A stretch of 64,000 bases of DNA from Nitrosomonas sp. (GTDB taxonomy: Bacteria > Pseudomonadota > Gammaproteobacteria > Burkholderiales > Nitrosomonadaceae): positions 1,922,001-1,986,000 of the forward strand of contig JADJBK010000006.1 of assembly GCA_016703745.1 (NCBI GenBank), read 5' to 3'. The notes beneath the pieces are model-generated. The model was not told the DNA's origin, did not search any database, and worked only from the letters and a program-made list of their open reading frames with translations. Positions 44,118-51,649 of the stretch are shown piece by piece. The translations under genes were made by a program, and so were the position numbers. Numbering within the stretch: position 1 is the first letter of the stretch; every line of letters starts with the position of its first letter.

Positions 44118-44948
44118 ATGAATCTGATCATTCAAGGAACCGAAATAGAAAACAGCGACTTGCGGGCGCTGGCCAAACTGGCCGGGGCGAGTCAGATCGA
44201 GCGCATAACGGGAGAAGCATTCCGAATGCTCGATGCGCAACCGCATCCGGAGATTGAATCTTTTTGCAAGCAGACTACTCTCGACTTTGCATTCGTGCCG
44301 CCAGGAAAAAAACTGGCTGATTTTGGTCTGGTAGTCATGGATATGGATTCTACATTGCTGGCGATCGAGTCTATCGATGAAATCGCCGATTTTCATGGGA
44401 TCAAAGCTGAAGTTGCAGCCATTACGCAAAGCACCATGCGCGGAGAGATCAATTTTGCGGAGAGCATTACTCGTCGCGCTGCATTGCTTGAAGGTCTGCC
44501 AGAAAGTGTGCTGCAAAGAGTTTATGACGAACGGCTACGATTGAGTCTGGGTGCGGAAAAAATGCTGCAATGCATGCAATCAGTTGGGATCAAGACGATG
44601 GTGGTTTCCGGTGGCTTTACCTTTTTTACCGAGCGGATCATGAAGCGTCTGGGGCTGGATTATGCTTTTGCTAACACACTCGACATTCAGAATGGCAAAC
44701 TAACCGGGAAAGTGCTGGGCAATATCATCGGCGCAACCGCCAAGGGGGAGATTCTCAAGCAAAAACGAGATGCACTGGGGCTATCCAAAGAGCAGGTGAT
44801 TGCCATCGGTGATGGTGCGAACGATATCAAAATGCTGGGTGCGGCAGGAGTGGGCATCGCTTTTCATGCTAAACCGGTAGTGCAGGCGCAGGCTACTTAT
44901 TGCCTCAACCACGTGGGGTTGGATGGTGTACTGAATCTTTTCGGGTAA
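44118..44948 (+). CDS. serB: Phosphoserine phosphatase SerB
   Basis: HAD-family phosphatase for the last step of serine synthesis. Seen: 276 residues; nucleophile Asp75 and acid Asp77 in VMDMDSTLLAIESIDE, motif II VVSGGFTFF, Lys in motif III (AKGEILKQKRD) and metal motif AIGDGANDIKML. The N-terminal 70 residues correspond to the small regulatory extension of proteobacterial SerB. Convergent with the subtilase gene, 33 bases apart. Confidence 0.96.
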   Translation: MNLIIQGTEIENSDLRALAKLAGASQIERITGEAFRMLDAQPHPEIESFCKQTTLDFAFVPPGKKLADFGLVVMDMDSTLLAIESIDEIADFHGIKAEVAAITQSTMRGEINFAESITRRAALLEGLPESVLQRVYDERLRLSLGAEKMLQCMQSVGIKTMVVSGGFTFFTERIMKRLGLDYAFANTLDIQNGKLTGKVLGNIIGATAKGEILKQKRDALGLSKEQVIAIGDGANDIKMLGAAGVGIAFHAKPVVQAQATYCLNHVGLDGVLNLFG

Positions 44949-44981
44949 TCTGTATTCGGAGCAGAGTTGTTCGCTCATTAA

Positions 44982-46304
44982 TCACGGTCTGGCCATGCTT
45001 GCTCTGGTTGTCATGATGTGGCCTGCCGGTTTCACGAATGGATGGCCGCCCAGCAAGCCATTGCTGAGGATTTTGTAGAATCCAGAATAATTGGCTTTTG
45101 CCAACAACCCAAGAAGTTCCTGGCGGGTTATGCTGCGTTGTTGCAACAATAGTGCTGCAAGTCCGGAAACATGGGCTGTTGCCAGTGAATTTCCAGAAAT
45201 AAAGTCGTAAGTGCCTTTGGGAAAGGTCGTCAGTATTTCTTCACCCGGTGCAAATACGGTGGATCGCTGATTTTTTGAGGAGGTTTTAATCGCCCTGCTA
45301 CCCAGACTCTGAACGGCAATCACACCGGGTTGATAAGCCGGAAACCCGTTGTTTCCATCCACCTTGTCCGACTGAGAGGCAATGATGGTGATGCCGCGTT
45401 GAATGGCGGTTTCGATTAATTTGGCCAGAAGAGGATCATATGGGCCGGTCAGGCTTAAATTAATGATGTCGACCTTCATTTCGATCGCCGTATTGAGCGC
45501 AAGCGCCAGGCTGAAATTGTTACAGACCGCTTCTATACTGCCTGTATTGATTTCCCAGCAAGCTTTCAATGCAATGACGTGACTGTCAGGTGCAATACCA
45601 ACAATGCCTTCTTCATTGTCTGCCTTGGCCACGATTACTCCAGCAATTGCCGTGCCATGAAGGTCTTTATTAAATTCCGGGGATTTCTGGGCGACGAAAT
45701 TCCTGGTTTCCCTGATCTGCCCTTCAAGATCAGGATGGGTAACGTCTACGCCTGTATCAATGATCGCAATCTTTACATTTTTGCCAGTAATCCTGCTATG
45801 TATTGCAGCCAGATTCATCGGCTGGATATGAGTTTGCAGGCGATAATAAGGATCGTTGTAGCTATCCGCCATCACCCGAAAATAATTTAATCCTTGAACA
45901 TGGTTGATACGGATATCACTCGATAATTTGTTGATGATTTCATTCAGCGGTTGATTGCTATCCACCTGATAAACTACGCAATATTCATTGATTGCACTGA
46001 TAAGCCACTGCGAGAGAGTTTTTAGTTTGTAATCCGTTTCAATGGTCGAGGCTACTTTTCTACTCCAGGTTGAGCTGCTGTACTCTCCTCGACGACGATA
46101 AGTCTGATTGGCCGTGCCAATCTGAATGCGATTGGACTGTTTCTCGGTATAAGTTACCAGAATAATATTGTTTTCCTGCTCGTGATCGAAGAGCTGGGGA
46201 TCAATCCATAATGCCTGCTCTGCCCGGATTGGCAAAGCAGCTGACAGCAGCATGATCAGAGCAAAAACCAATAAACAGCATTTTGTTTGAGTTTTCAACA
46301 GCAT
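44982..46304 (-). CDS. Exported subtilase-family (S8) serine protease
   Basis: Subtilisin-like protease, periplasmic or surface. Seen: 440 residues from ATG 46304; signal peptide ending PIRAEQ; a propeptide-like region (30-160; CVVYQVDSNQPLNEII); catalytic Asp (~182) in IIDTGVDVTHPDL, His (~218) in DLHGTAIAG and Ser (~371) in SGNSLATAHVSG, where GNSLAT replaces the usual GTSMA. An upstream frame to 46445 lies inside the anti-sigma gene and is rejected. It starts seven bases after that gene, so sigma, anti-sigma and protease are one unit. Confidence 0.88.
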   Translation of the reverse strand: MLLKTQTKCCLLVFALIMLLSAALPIRAEQALWIDPQLFDHEQENNIILVTYTEKQSNRIQIGTANQTYRRRGEYSSSTWSRKVASTIETDYKLKTLSQWLISAINEYCVVYQVDSNQPLNEIINKLSSDIRINHVQGLNYFRVMADSYNDPYYRLQTHIQPMNLAAIHSRITGKNVKIAIIDTGVDVTHPDLEGQIRETRNFVAQKSPEFNKDLHGTAIAGVIVAKADNEEGIVGIAPDSHVIALKACWEINTGSIEAVCNNFSLALALNTAIEMKVDIINLSLTGPYDPLLAKLIETAIQRGITIIASQSDKVDGNNGFPAYQPGVIAVQSLGSRAIKTSSKNQRSTVFAPGEEILTTFPKGTYDFISGNSLATAHVSGLAALLLQQRSITRQELLGLLAKANYSGFYKILSNGLLGGHPFVKPAGHIMTTRASMARP

Positions 46305-46311
46305 GATAGTC

Positions 46312-47013
46312 CTAATCAGAAGAAGATTGCCCTTGGGAAAACTCGGCAAAAATAACGAGCGCATTGTTACGCAGCTGCAAGATGGCGTCATCAAGTACCG
46401 GTTGGCTGGTTTCGTAATTGCCGATCTGAATTTCGTAGATACCATTATTGGATGGCCCTTTCACAATATGGCCTGACACCCCATGCACAATAGCCTCGAT
46501 TTGCTGGGGTTCCAGTTTGTCTTCCACAAAGGCAATGCGTGCAATATTCTTTGGCATGCTCTCGGTTGCGTTGGCCAGCGTCCGGTATTCGCCGGATAAC
46601 TTGGGCATATCCACCGGAGACTCAAATATTAATACTGATGCCAGCAAAAACAGGCTTGCCGCCAGAGCAGCGTACTTCATTGCTCCGGAGCAGTGATGCA
46701 TAGATGCGGTTGGCAACTTCCTGTATTTTTTATGGCCGGCCAGCGTAGTTGGTTTTGGAACGGCCTTAATCTGATTTTTGAGTTTGGCAAATGAAACCTG
46801 CGATACCTGCTGTAGCAGTTCGGTCTGCTGTATCTTGTCAAACAGCTGCTGTTGCTGCCGTAATTCGATTCTGCAGGCGACACAGCTCCTGATATGGTTT
46901 TTTACCTGCGTCTGTTCGGTGGAATCCAGGGAGCGATTAATGTACCACGGTAACAGGTTCCATGCCCTTTCATGCTCGTTTTCAGTGACAGTCCGGGTAG
47001 TTGTGATCGTCAT
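46312..47013 (-). CDS. Zinc-finger anti-sigma factor with prodomain-like outer domain
   Basis: Membrane-bound inhibitor of the neighbouring ECF sigma factor. Seen: 233 residues; cytosolic ZAS zinc finger with His40, Cys44 and Cys47 (HxxxCxxC); one membrane span (113-130); and a periplasmic part (131-233). Its end, with ARIAFVEDKLEPQQ, GIYEIQI and LRNNALVIFAEF, looks like a subtilase propeptide fold. The next gene encodes a subtilase. Starts one base after the sigma-factor stop, with GGAGTAA upstream. Confidence 0.82.
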   Translation of the reverse strand: MTITTTRTVTENEHERAWNLLPWYINRSLDSTEQTQVKNHIRSCVACRIELRQQQQLFDKIQQTELLQQVSQVSFAKLKNQIKAVPKPTTLAGHKKYRKLPTASMHHCSGAMKYAALAASLFLLASVLIFESPVDMPKLSGEYRTLANATESMPKNIARIAFVEDKLEPQQIEAIVHGVSGHIVKGPSNNGIYEIQIGNYETSQPVLDDAILQLRNNALVIFAEFSQGQSSSD

Positions 47014-47646
47014 TTATTTACTCCTGCCATTAAGTTCGGGAAGCAGTCTGGCCAAGATTTTTCTAGCATGAAACATCCGGGTTTTCACCGTATTCTCAGG
47101 GCACTGCATGATCTTGGCAATTTCATTGTAATGCAAACCCTGATAGTAAGTCATTTCTACGACGGCCCGTTGCTCCACTGACAGTTTGCTGAGCGCAACT
47201 TCAAGCCAGTTACTTAACTCCAGTTGGGAAACCCAGTGTGCGCTGTTGTCAGGAAAATAATCCAGTTCATCACAAAATTCTACCAATCGGTCCTCTCTTG
47301 TCAGGCTTTGTTCAATATTTTTCAACCCCTTCAGATACGCGATCCCCAATATCCATGTCGAAGGTCGACATACCTGATCATAAGTCGATGCCTTTTCCCA
47401 AACGACATACATGACATCATTGATGACTTCTTCGATACCATTCTGACGCTTGGTGACATGAAAAATGAATTGATATAGTCGTTTGAAATAACGATGATAA
47501 AGTTGTTCAAAAGCGACTTCATTGCCAGCTGCAATTTCTGCAATCAAGTTCTTTTCCTGATCCCGCTGCTCATGTGAATCAAATGGCCTGGATTGACGTG
47601 TTTCAGGTACTGAAGACCCATGCATGGTGATTACTCCACTCATCAA
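47014..47646 (-). CDS. ECF-type RNA polymerase sigma factor
   Basis: Alternative sigma factor with only regions 2 and 4. Seen: 210 residues; region 2 (~35-105; YFKRLYQFIFHVTKRQNGIEEVINDVMYVVW with the polymerase-binding helices) and region 4 (~145-205; QRAVVEMTYYQGLHYNEIAKIM, ENTVKTRMFHARKIL) as the -35 recognition helix. Earliest ATG 47646; ATG 47625 (MHGSS) is also possible. Followed directly by its anti-sigma factor and a subtilase; preceded by an outer-membrane protein on the same strand. Confidence 0.92.
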   Translation of the reverse strand: MMSGVITMHGSSVPETRQSRPFDSHEQRDQEKNLIAEIAAGNEVAFEQLYHRYFKRLYQFIFHVTKRQNGIEEVINDVMYVVWEKASTYDQVCRPSTWILGIAYLKGLKNIEQSLTREDRLVEFCDELDYFPDNSAHWVSQLELSNWLEVALSKLSVEQRAVVEMTYYQGLHYNEIAKIMQCPENTVKTRMFHARKILARLLPELNGRSK

Positions 47647-47722
47647 AAATACGGATTTCGGGTTTTACAGCCGTCTATTCCTTGTCATGCATAAAAGGTT
47701 CATTGTACACATAGCAAAAGAA

Positions 47723-48478
47723 TCAAAATCCGATTGTGATGGAAAAAACCACGCTGTTATGAACCACTCTGGGATGAAATTGCCACCCTGAAGGGATTTC
47801 TTTTTCTTTCCCCAGATACTCTCCCTTGTAATAACGAAGATCGAGCCCCAGGTTCCGGGAGGCATACCAGACCAGACCCAGATTCAGATATACAAAATCA
47901 TCATAGTTCAGCACCTTGGCCTGTCTGCTGTAGCCGAAAGTGCCCGATAGTTCGATAGCCTCGGCAATCGGATAACGCCCCGAAACCTCGGAATTGAACG
48001 AGATGTGATTTTGCTGATAACCATTTTCGGAAAAACCGAAATTGACGGTTAGCAGATCACGGAAATGGCCATAAAGATAAAACTCGTTGTAGTCCACTGT
48101 CCGGCCAAATATCCTGCCGTTAAAAATGTAACGCGTCCATTCGATATTGAATCGCCAATCATCCGAAAGCGCATAGGCAAAGCCAGCATAGGGCTTGAAT
48201 TCAATCCGGGAAGGATTTCTGAATTCATCATCATTGAAATTTACCGTGGATACAAATGCACCGAGATAAATCCCGGATTTGAACTCATAGTCAATATTGG
48301 CCTGGAGCGCTGGCTTCCGGTCGCTCTTGGAATAACCCCGCCAGATATAGTCTGTTGTAGCCGTCACGCTGCCACTGAAATCAGCATGGCCAGTCATGGA
48401 AATAAAAAGAACCAGCGAAATACCTGAAAAAGCCTGAATCAGATAAAAGTACTTTTTTTGTATTTTTGGGATAGTCAT
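47723..48478 (-). CDS. TIGR02001-type outer-membrane beta-barrel protein
   Basis: Small predicted porin-like barrel of unknown cargo. Seen: 251 residues; signal peptide ending GHADFS; start of the mature part with TATTDYIWRGYSKSDRKPALQANIDY, the hallmark I recall for the TIGR02001 family; alternating aromatic/polar strands and the terminal VVFSITIGF, a beta-barrel assembly signal. Upstream of the sigma factor on the same strand with a 76-base gap. Divergent from the small secreted protein at 48673. Confidence 0.82.
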   Translation of the reverse strand: MTIPKIQKKYFYLIQAFSGISLVLFISMTGHADFSGSVTATTDYIWRGYSKSDRKPALQANIDYEFKSGIYLGAFVSTVNFNDDEFRNPSRIEFKPYAGFAYALSDDWRFNIEWTRYIFNGRIFGRTVDYNEFYLYGHFRDLLTVNFGFSENGYQQNHISFNSEVSGRYPIAEAIELSGTFGYSRQAKVLNYDDFVYLNLGLVWYASRNLGLDLRYYKGEYLGKEKEIPSGWQFHPRVVHNSVVFSITIGF

Positions 48479-48672
48479 GAACTTGATCTATTGATGCACT
48501 TCAAAGTTGAATCCGCCTCAGAAGTAATCACATCAGCCTTTTTGAGGTTTTTTAATGCGTTTGAACTATTTCATCTATACGCGGAATGAACGGGTGGTAA
48601 GAAGAGAGCATGTAGATGCTTATCTTACCTTACGAAGATATGTTAACTTTAATTATTCGATGGAGAACAAAG

Positions 48673-49065
48673 ATGAAGCTAACCATGATTAAGACCTCAA
48701 CCGTATTGACCGCAGCACTGGCCGTGTTCGCGGCAGCATTACCGGCTGCTGATGCTGACGCAGCGAGTATACGGGTAAAATGTGAAAAAAAATCAAACCG
48801 CTCCAAGGTTTCTGTCGATGGTGGCGACCTAGTCCCGGGGGATTATGTTGCTCGAATCGTTTCGGGAAGTAACACCAAAAAATCTGCCTCTAAACCAGCG
48901 ATAGGTGATGAAGTGGAATTTGATTTCGATAGCGATCCGGGAGATATCACTGCAGGTGCTACACCGATCACTCGTACCTTTATTCAAGGAAGCGTAACGG
49001 GTCAATTGATCAATGCAAGAGGGTTTACCGTTGCTCAAACAACCAGTACCTGCCGCATAAAATAA
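48673..49065 (+). CDS. Small secreted protein of unknown function
   Basis: Not recognised. Seen: 130 residues from ATG 48673 after GGAGAA; an upstream in-frame ATG at 48616 lacks such a site. Signal peptide (1-31, ending ADADA), mature part of about 99 residues, beta-prone, with one Cys at each end (VKCEK and STCRIK) that could form a disulfide. A 14-bp hairpin follows at 49083. Confidence 0.7.
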   Translation: MKLTMIKTSTVLTAALAVFAAALPAADADAASIRVKCEKKSNRSKVSVDGGDLVPGDYVARIVSGSNTKKSASKPAIGDEVEFDFDSDPGDITAGATPITRTFIQGSVTGQLINARGFTVAQTTSTCRIK

Positions 49066-49082
49066 CAAAAAAGGTCGACAAG

Positions 49083-49116
49083 GCCGTCCGAGAAGGCTCA
49101 TCCTTTCTCGGATGGC
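49083..49116 (+). terminator. Hairpin after the small secreted protein gene
   Basis: GCCGTCCGAGAAGG and CCTTTCTCGGATGGC pair over about 14 positions with one bulged T and one G-T pair around CTCAT. No T-run follows on this strand. It may be a weak or factor-aided terminator or an mRNA stabiliser. Confidence 0.45.
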
Positions 49117-49159
49117 TCTGCCGTGTTATGGTTGATCAATTCTGTAATGAGATATTCAC

Positions 49160-49402
49160 ATGAGATTACAAAGGTTTATATTTCTGATTAGTCTATTCAT
49201 CAGTGGCGCCTGCCTGGCAGCGCCAGAAAGTCAGCCGGAAACAGGGAAATTCCGGGCGCAGCAACCAGCTGTCGAGATACCTGTTCACACCCCAAACAGT
49301 ACAACCGCTCAAACCAGGATACAAAACAAAAGCAATCCGGAACAAGGCGCGCGTCATGAAAAAAGCAGGATGATCGATTTCTGTCGAAAAAACCCGTGCT
49401 GA
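49160..49402 (+). CDS. Small exported protein, unknown
   Basis: Eighty residues: a signal peptide (1-20, ending CLA) and a short hydrophilic, Gln/Pro/Ser-rich mature peptide without recognisable fold, ending KNPC. No strong ribosome-binding site. It lies between the secreted protein and the carbonic anhydrase gene, all on the plus strand. The good signal peptide supports it as a gene, but it may be species-specific. Confidence 0.5.
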   Translation: MRLQRFIFLISLFISGACLAAPESQPETGKFRAQQPAVEIPVHTPNSTTAQTRIQNKSNPEQGARHEKSRMIDFCRKNPC

Positions 49403-49433
49403 TTTAGTCTGAAAAATACAGGAGCACACTGTT

Positions 49434-50216
49434 ATGAAAAAAGAAATCTTCTTGAGTGGGAGTCTGTTGATTTTGATTTTCTTCGCCATGAAAGGCCTTG
49501 CTGAAGAAATACATTGGTCACACGACCACCAGGCTGAATGGGGTTCTATCCAGCATCTGACCGAAACCCGTATTCCTGAAATGTACCCGTTTGCAACTTG
49601 CAGTATAGGGCAGCGCCAATCTCCGGTGGATTTATCCATCATGAGCAATCAGCATAAGACCAATCGCCTCCGCATTCATTACCTGCCTGATCACCCGGTT
49701 TTCTTCAATAGCGGCCATGGCGTGCAAGTCAATACCTCGGAAAATTATGCTGGAAAGCTGGTTGTTGGGCATGAGGATTATTCCCTGATCCAGTTCCACT
49801 TTCATGAGCCAAGCGAGCATGTGATCGGTGATCAGAGTTTTCCGGCAGAACTGCATTTCGTTCATGTGCGTGATGATGGAAAAATCGCCGTACTGGGCGT
49901 GTTAATTGGATTAGGTAAAGAAAACTCGACGCTTCAGTCGATTCTCGACAACATTCCTTCTGAAGCGGGGGAAAGCAGAAACGATGAGTCCATCAATATT
50001 CACCCAGAAAAACTGCTGCCACGGAACAAAAGAATGGTTTTCTCCCTGGCTGGTTCACTGACTACTCCACCCTGCAGCGAAGGCGTTGACTGGTATATTC
50101 TGATGGAATCCATCACTATTTCGGAAGCTCAGCTGCTGCAACTGAAAGCCCTCTATTCTGAAAACGCACGTCTACCACAAAACCTCAATGGCAGGGTTGT
50201 AACCCATCAGCCGTAA
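49434..50216 (+). CDS. Alpha-class carbonic anhydrase, periplasmic
   Basis: Zinc enzyme for CO2/bicarbonate conversion outside the cytoplasm. Seen: 260 residues; signal peptide (1-23); SPVDL (~63), zinc ligands His122 and His124 in QFHFHEPSEH and His141 in ELHFVH, and the SLTTPPCSEGV loop with Thr and Cys; Cys56 and the loop Cys should form the usual disulfide. ATG 49434 follows AGGAG. In an autotroph it would help supply inorganic carbon. Confidence 0.95.
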   Translation: MKKEIFLSGSLLILIFFAMKGLAEEIHWSHDHQAEWGSIQHLTETRIPEMYPFATCSIGQRQSPVDLSIMSNQHKTNRLRIHYLPDHPVFFNSGHGVQVNTSENYAGKLVVGHEDYSLIQFHFHEPSEHVIGDQSFPAELHFVHVRDDGKIAVLGVLIGLGKENSTLQSILDNIPSEAGESRNDESINIHPEKLLPRNKRMVFSLAGSLTTPPCSEGVDWYILMESITISEAQLLQLKALYSENARLPQNLNGRVVTHQP

Positions 50217-50304
50217 TAGATATCCGGTTAGCAAAGGATGCTTCTTGGAAGTCTATGCTTGCAGGTGTCAGCCCAATCTTTTTACTACAATGTTCTGGCC
50301 CAAT

Positions 50305-50330
50305 CGTCCTGCATTCCGAATTGCAGGACG
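50305..50330 (+). terminator. Hairpin after the carbonic anhydrase gene
   Basis: CGTCCTGCA and TGCAGGACG pair perfectly (nine bases) around TTCCGAAT. It lies 88 bases after the stop, and T-rich sequence (CTTTAATTCTTTTTT) follows about 25 bases later, so it is a plausible end of transcription. Confidence 0.45.
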
Positions 50331-50442
50331 CATCTTCCATACATTTCCTCCTTTAATTCTTTTTTATATCAAATAATTAAAACTATCTTTAGTAAACGAG
50401 AATAGTTTTTCTATTCCAAGCTGCTTTCCGCAGCAGTCGCAA

Positions 50443-50604
50443 TAATTAATGGCTATGTCATCGTTAGTTAGTGGTTGTCATGTAACCCAATGAATTTAAA
50501 GAAAAATATCAATTATTAGTTTTTTGGCTAATGGCTTGTTTATAAATGATAAATAGTGTTTATTTGCAGTGACCAACAATTAACGATGACATAGCCTAAT
50601 TAAT
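50443..50604. mobile_element. Probable MITE with 16-bp terminal inverted repeats and 8-bp target duplication
   Basis: GGCTATGTCATCGTTA at 50451-50466 and its exact reverse complement at 50581-50596 bound a 146-base, AT-rich, non-coding element; similarity continues more weakly for about ten bases inward. The octamer TAATTAAT occurs directly outside both ends (50443-50450 and 50597-50604), as expected for a target-site duplication. The size and lack of an open frame fit a miniature inverted-repeat element mobilised by a transposase elsewhere. Families with 8-bp duplications include IS1595, ISL3, IS66 and IS6; none is assigned. Confidence 0.75.
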
Positions 50605-50686
50605 TGAACCTTTTACCTTGCCAACGGAATGAACCACGCATTGTTTGTGACGGTTTTTTTAATTTTGATGGCTAAAGGGAGAGGTA

Positions 50687-51649
50687 ATGAAACTATATGG
50701 TGTCACGGTTTGTTCTATTACAAACGAGTTAGTACGGAGACAGATTAATCCGTCATTATTTCTGTTAGCCCTATGTGGGCGATTTTTTCGCCTGCCTGAA
50801 TTTCAGATTGTGCTTCTGTTGCTCATCTCCATCATGTCCTCTCCGGTGAATTCGGCAGAAAACACATCACCGAAACCACCAGTCAAAGCTTGTACTTCCT
50901 GCCACGATAATACCGAAGCCAAGGTTCACACTGCGTACCATGGAGATTGTCTGTCCTGCCATGCCGATGCGGAGCTCCATCGTCACAAGGCAGATGAAAT
51001 TTTTCCGGGCAAGGTGGAAGATAAGTCCTGTTTCTCCTGCCATATTTCCGGAAAGGGGCATGCGAAGGATGCTGGCAAGATGAATTTTGCAGTTTCAGAG
51101 CATAGCAAGGCTGGTATTCAGTGTATCGATTGCCATGGCATTCACAAAGATAAGATCAGTGGCGATCCAAATGTCGCCAATTTGCGGTTGGATAACCATG
51201 CCAAATTGTGTATCACCTGTCATCAGGATGTGTTTGTCCGCTTCAACATGATCTCGCATCACCCGTTGCGGGAAGGGGGAATCACCTGCACCGATTGTCA
51301 TAACCAGCATAGCAGCATCAAAACAACGCTGGGTGGAAGAACCGAGCAATGTACGCAATGTCATCAGGCTGTGCGAGGGCCACATGTATTTGAGCATCCC
51401 CCGGCGGTGGAAAATTGCGCCAGTTGTCACAATCCTCACGGTACACCCAATCGGCGACTGCTGGAAGTCAGTCAGCCCATGCTGTGCCTGCAATGCCACT
51501 CGCTACCCAACAATCGCCATGGTCAATCTGGTAGTACCTCGACAGGCGAGCTGACCACGCAAATGATTTCAGGTGCGGTGCTCAGAAACTGTAGCAGCTG
51601 TCATGCGGCAGTCCACGGTAGTTCAATCGACCAGCATCTCAGATATTGA
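50687..51649 (+). CDS. Decaheme c-type cytochrome, MtrA/DmsE/PioA-like
   Basis: Periplasmic multiheme electron carrier predicted to sit inside an outer-membrane barrel. Seen: 320 residues; long N-terminal region with hydrophobic export segment (40-52) and likely cleavage after NSA; ten CxxCH heme sites at residues 69, 88, 115, 146, 175, 201, 222, 244, 267 and 302, with many extra His as distal ligands. Ten hemes in about 260 residues is the MtrA/DmsE pattern. ATG 50687 follows GGGAGAGG. The stop overlaps the next start by one base (TGATG). The ccm operon in this window can supply heme attachment. Confidence 0.93.
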   Translation: MKLYGVTVCSITNELVRRQINPSLFLLALCGRFFRLPEFQIVLLLLISIMSSPVNSAENTSPKPPVKACTSCHDNTEAKVHTAYHGDCLSCHADAELHRHKADEIFPGKVEDKSCFSCHISGKGHAKDAGKMNFAVSEHSKAGIQCIDCHGIHKDKISGDPNVANLRLDNHAKLCITCHQDVFVRFNMISHHPLREGGITCTDCHNQHSSIKTTLGGRTEQCTQCHQAVRGPHVFEHPPAVENCASCHNPHGTPNRRLLEVSQPMLCLQCHSLPNNRHGQSGSTSTGELTTQMISGAVLRNCSSCHAAVHGSSIDQHLRY

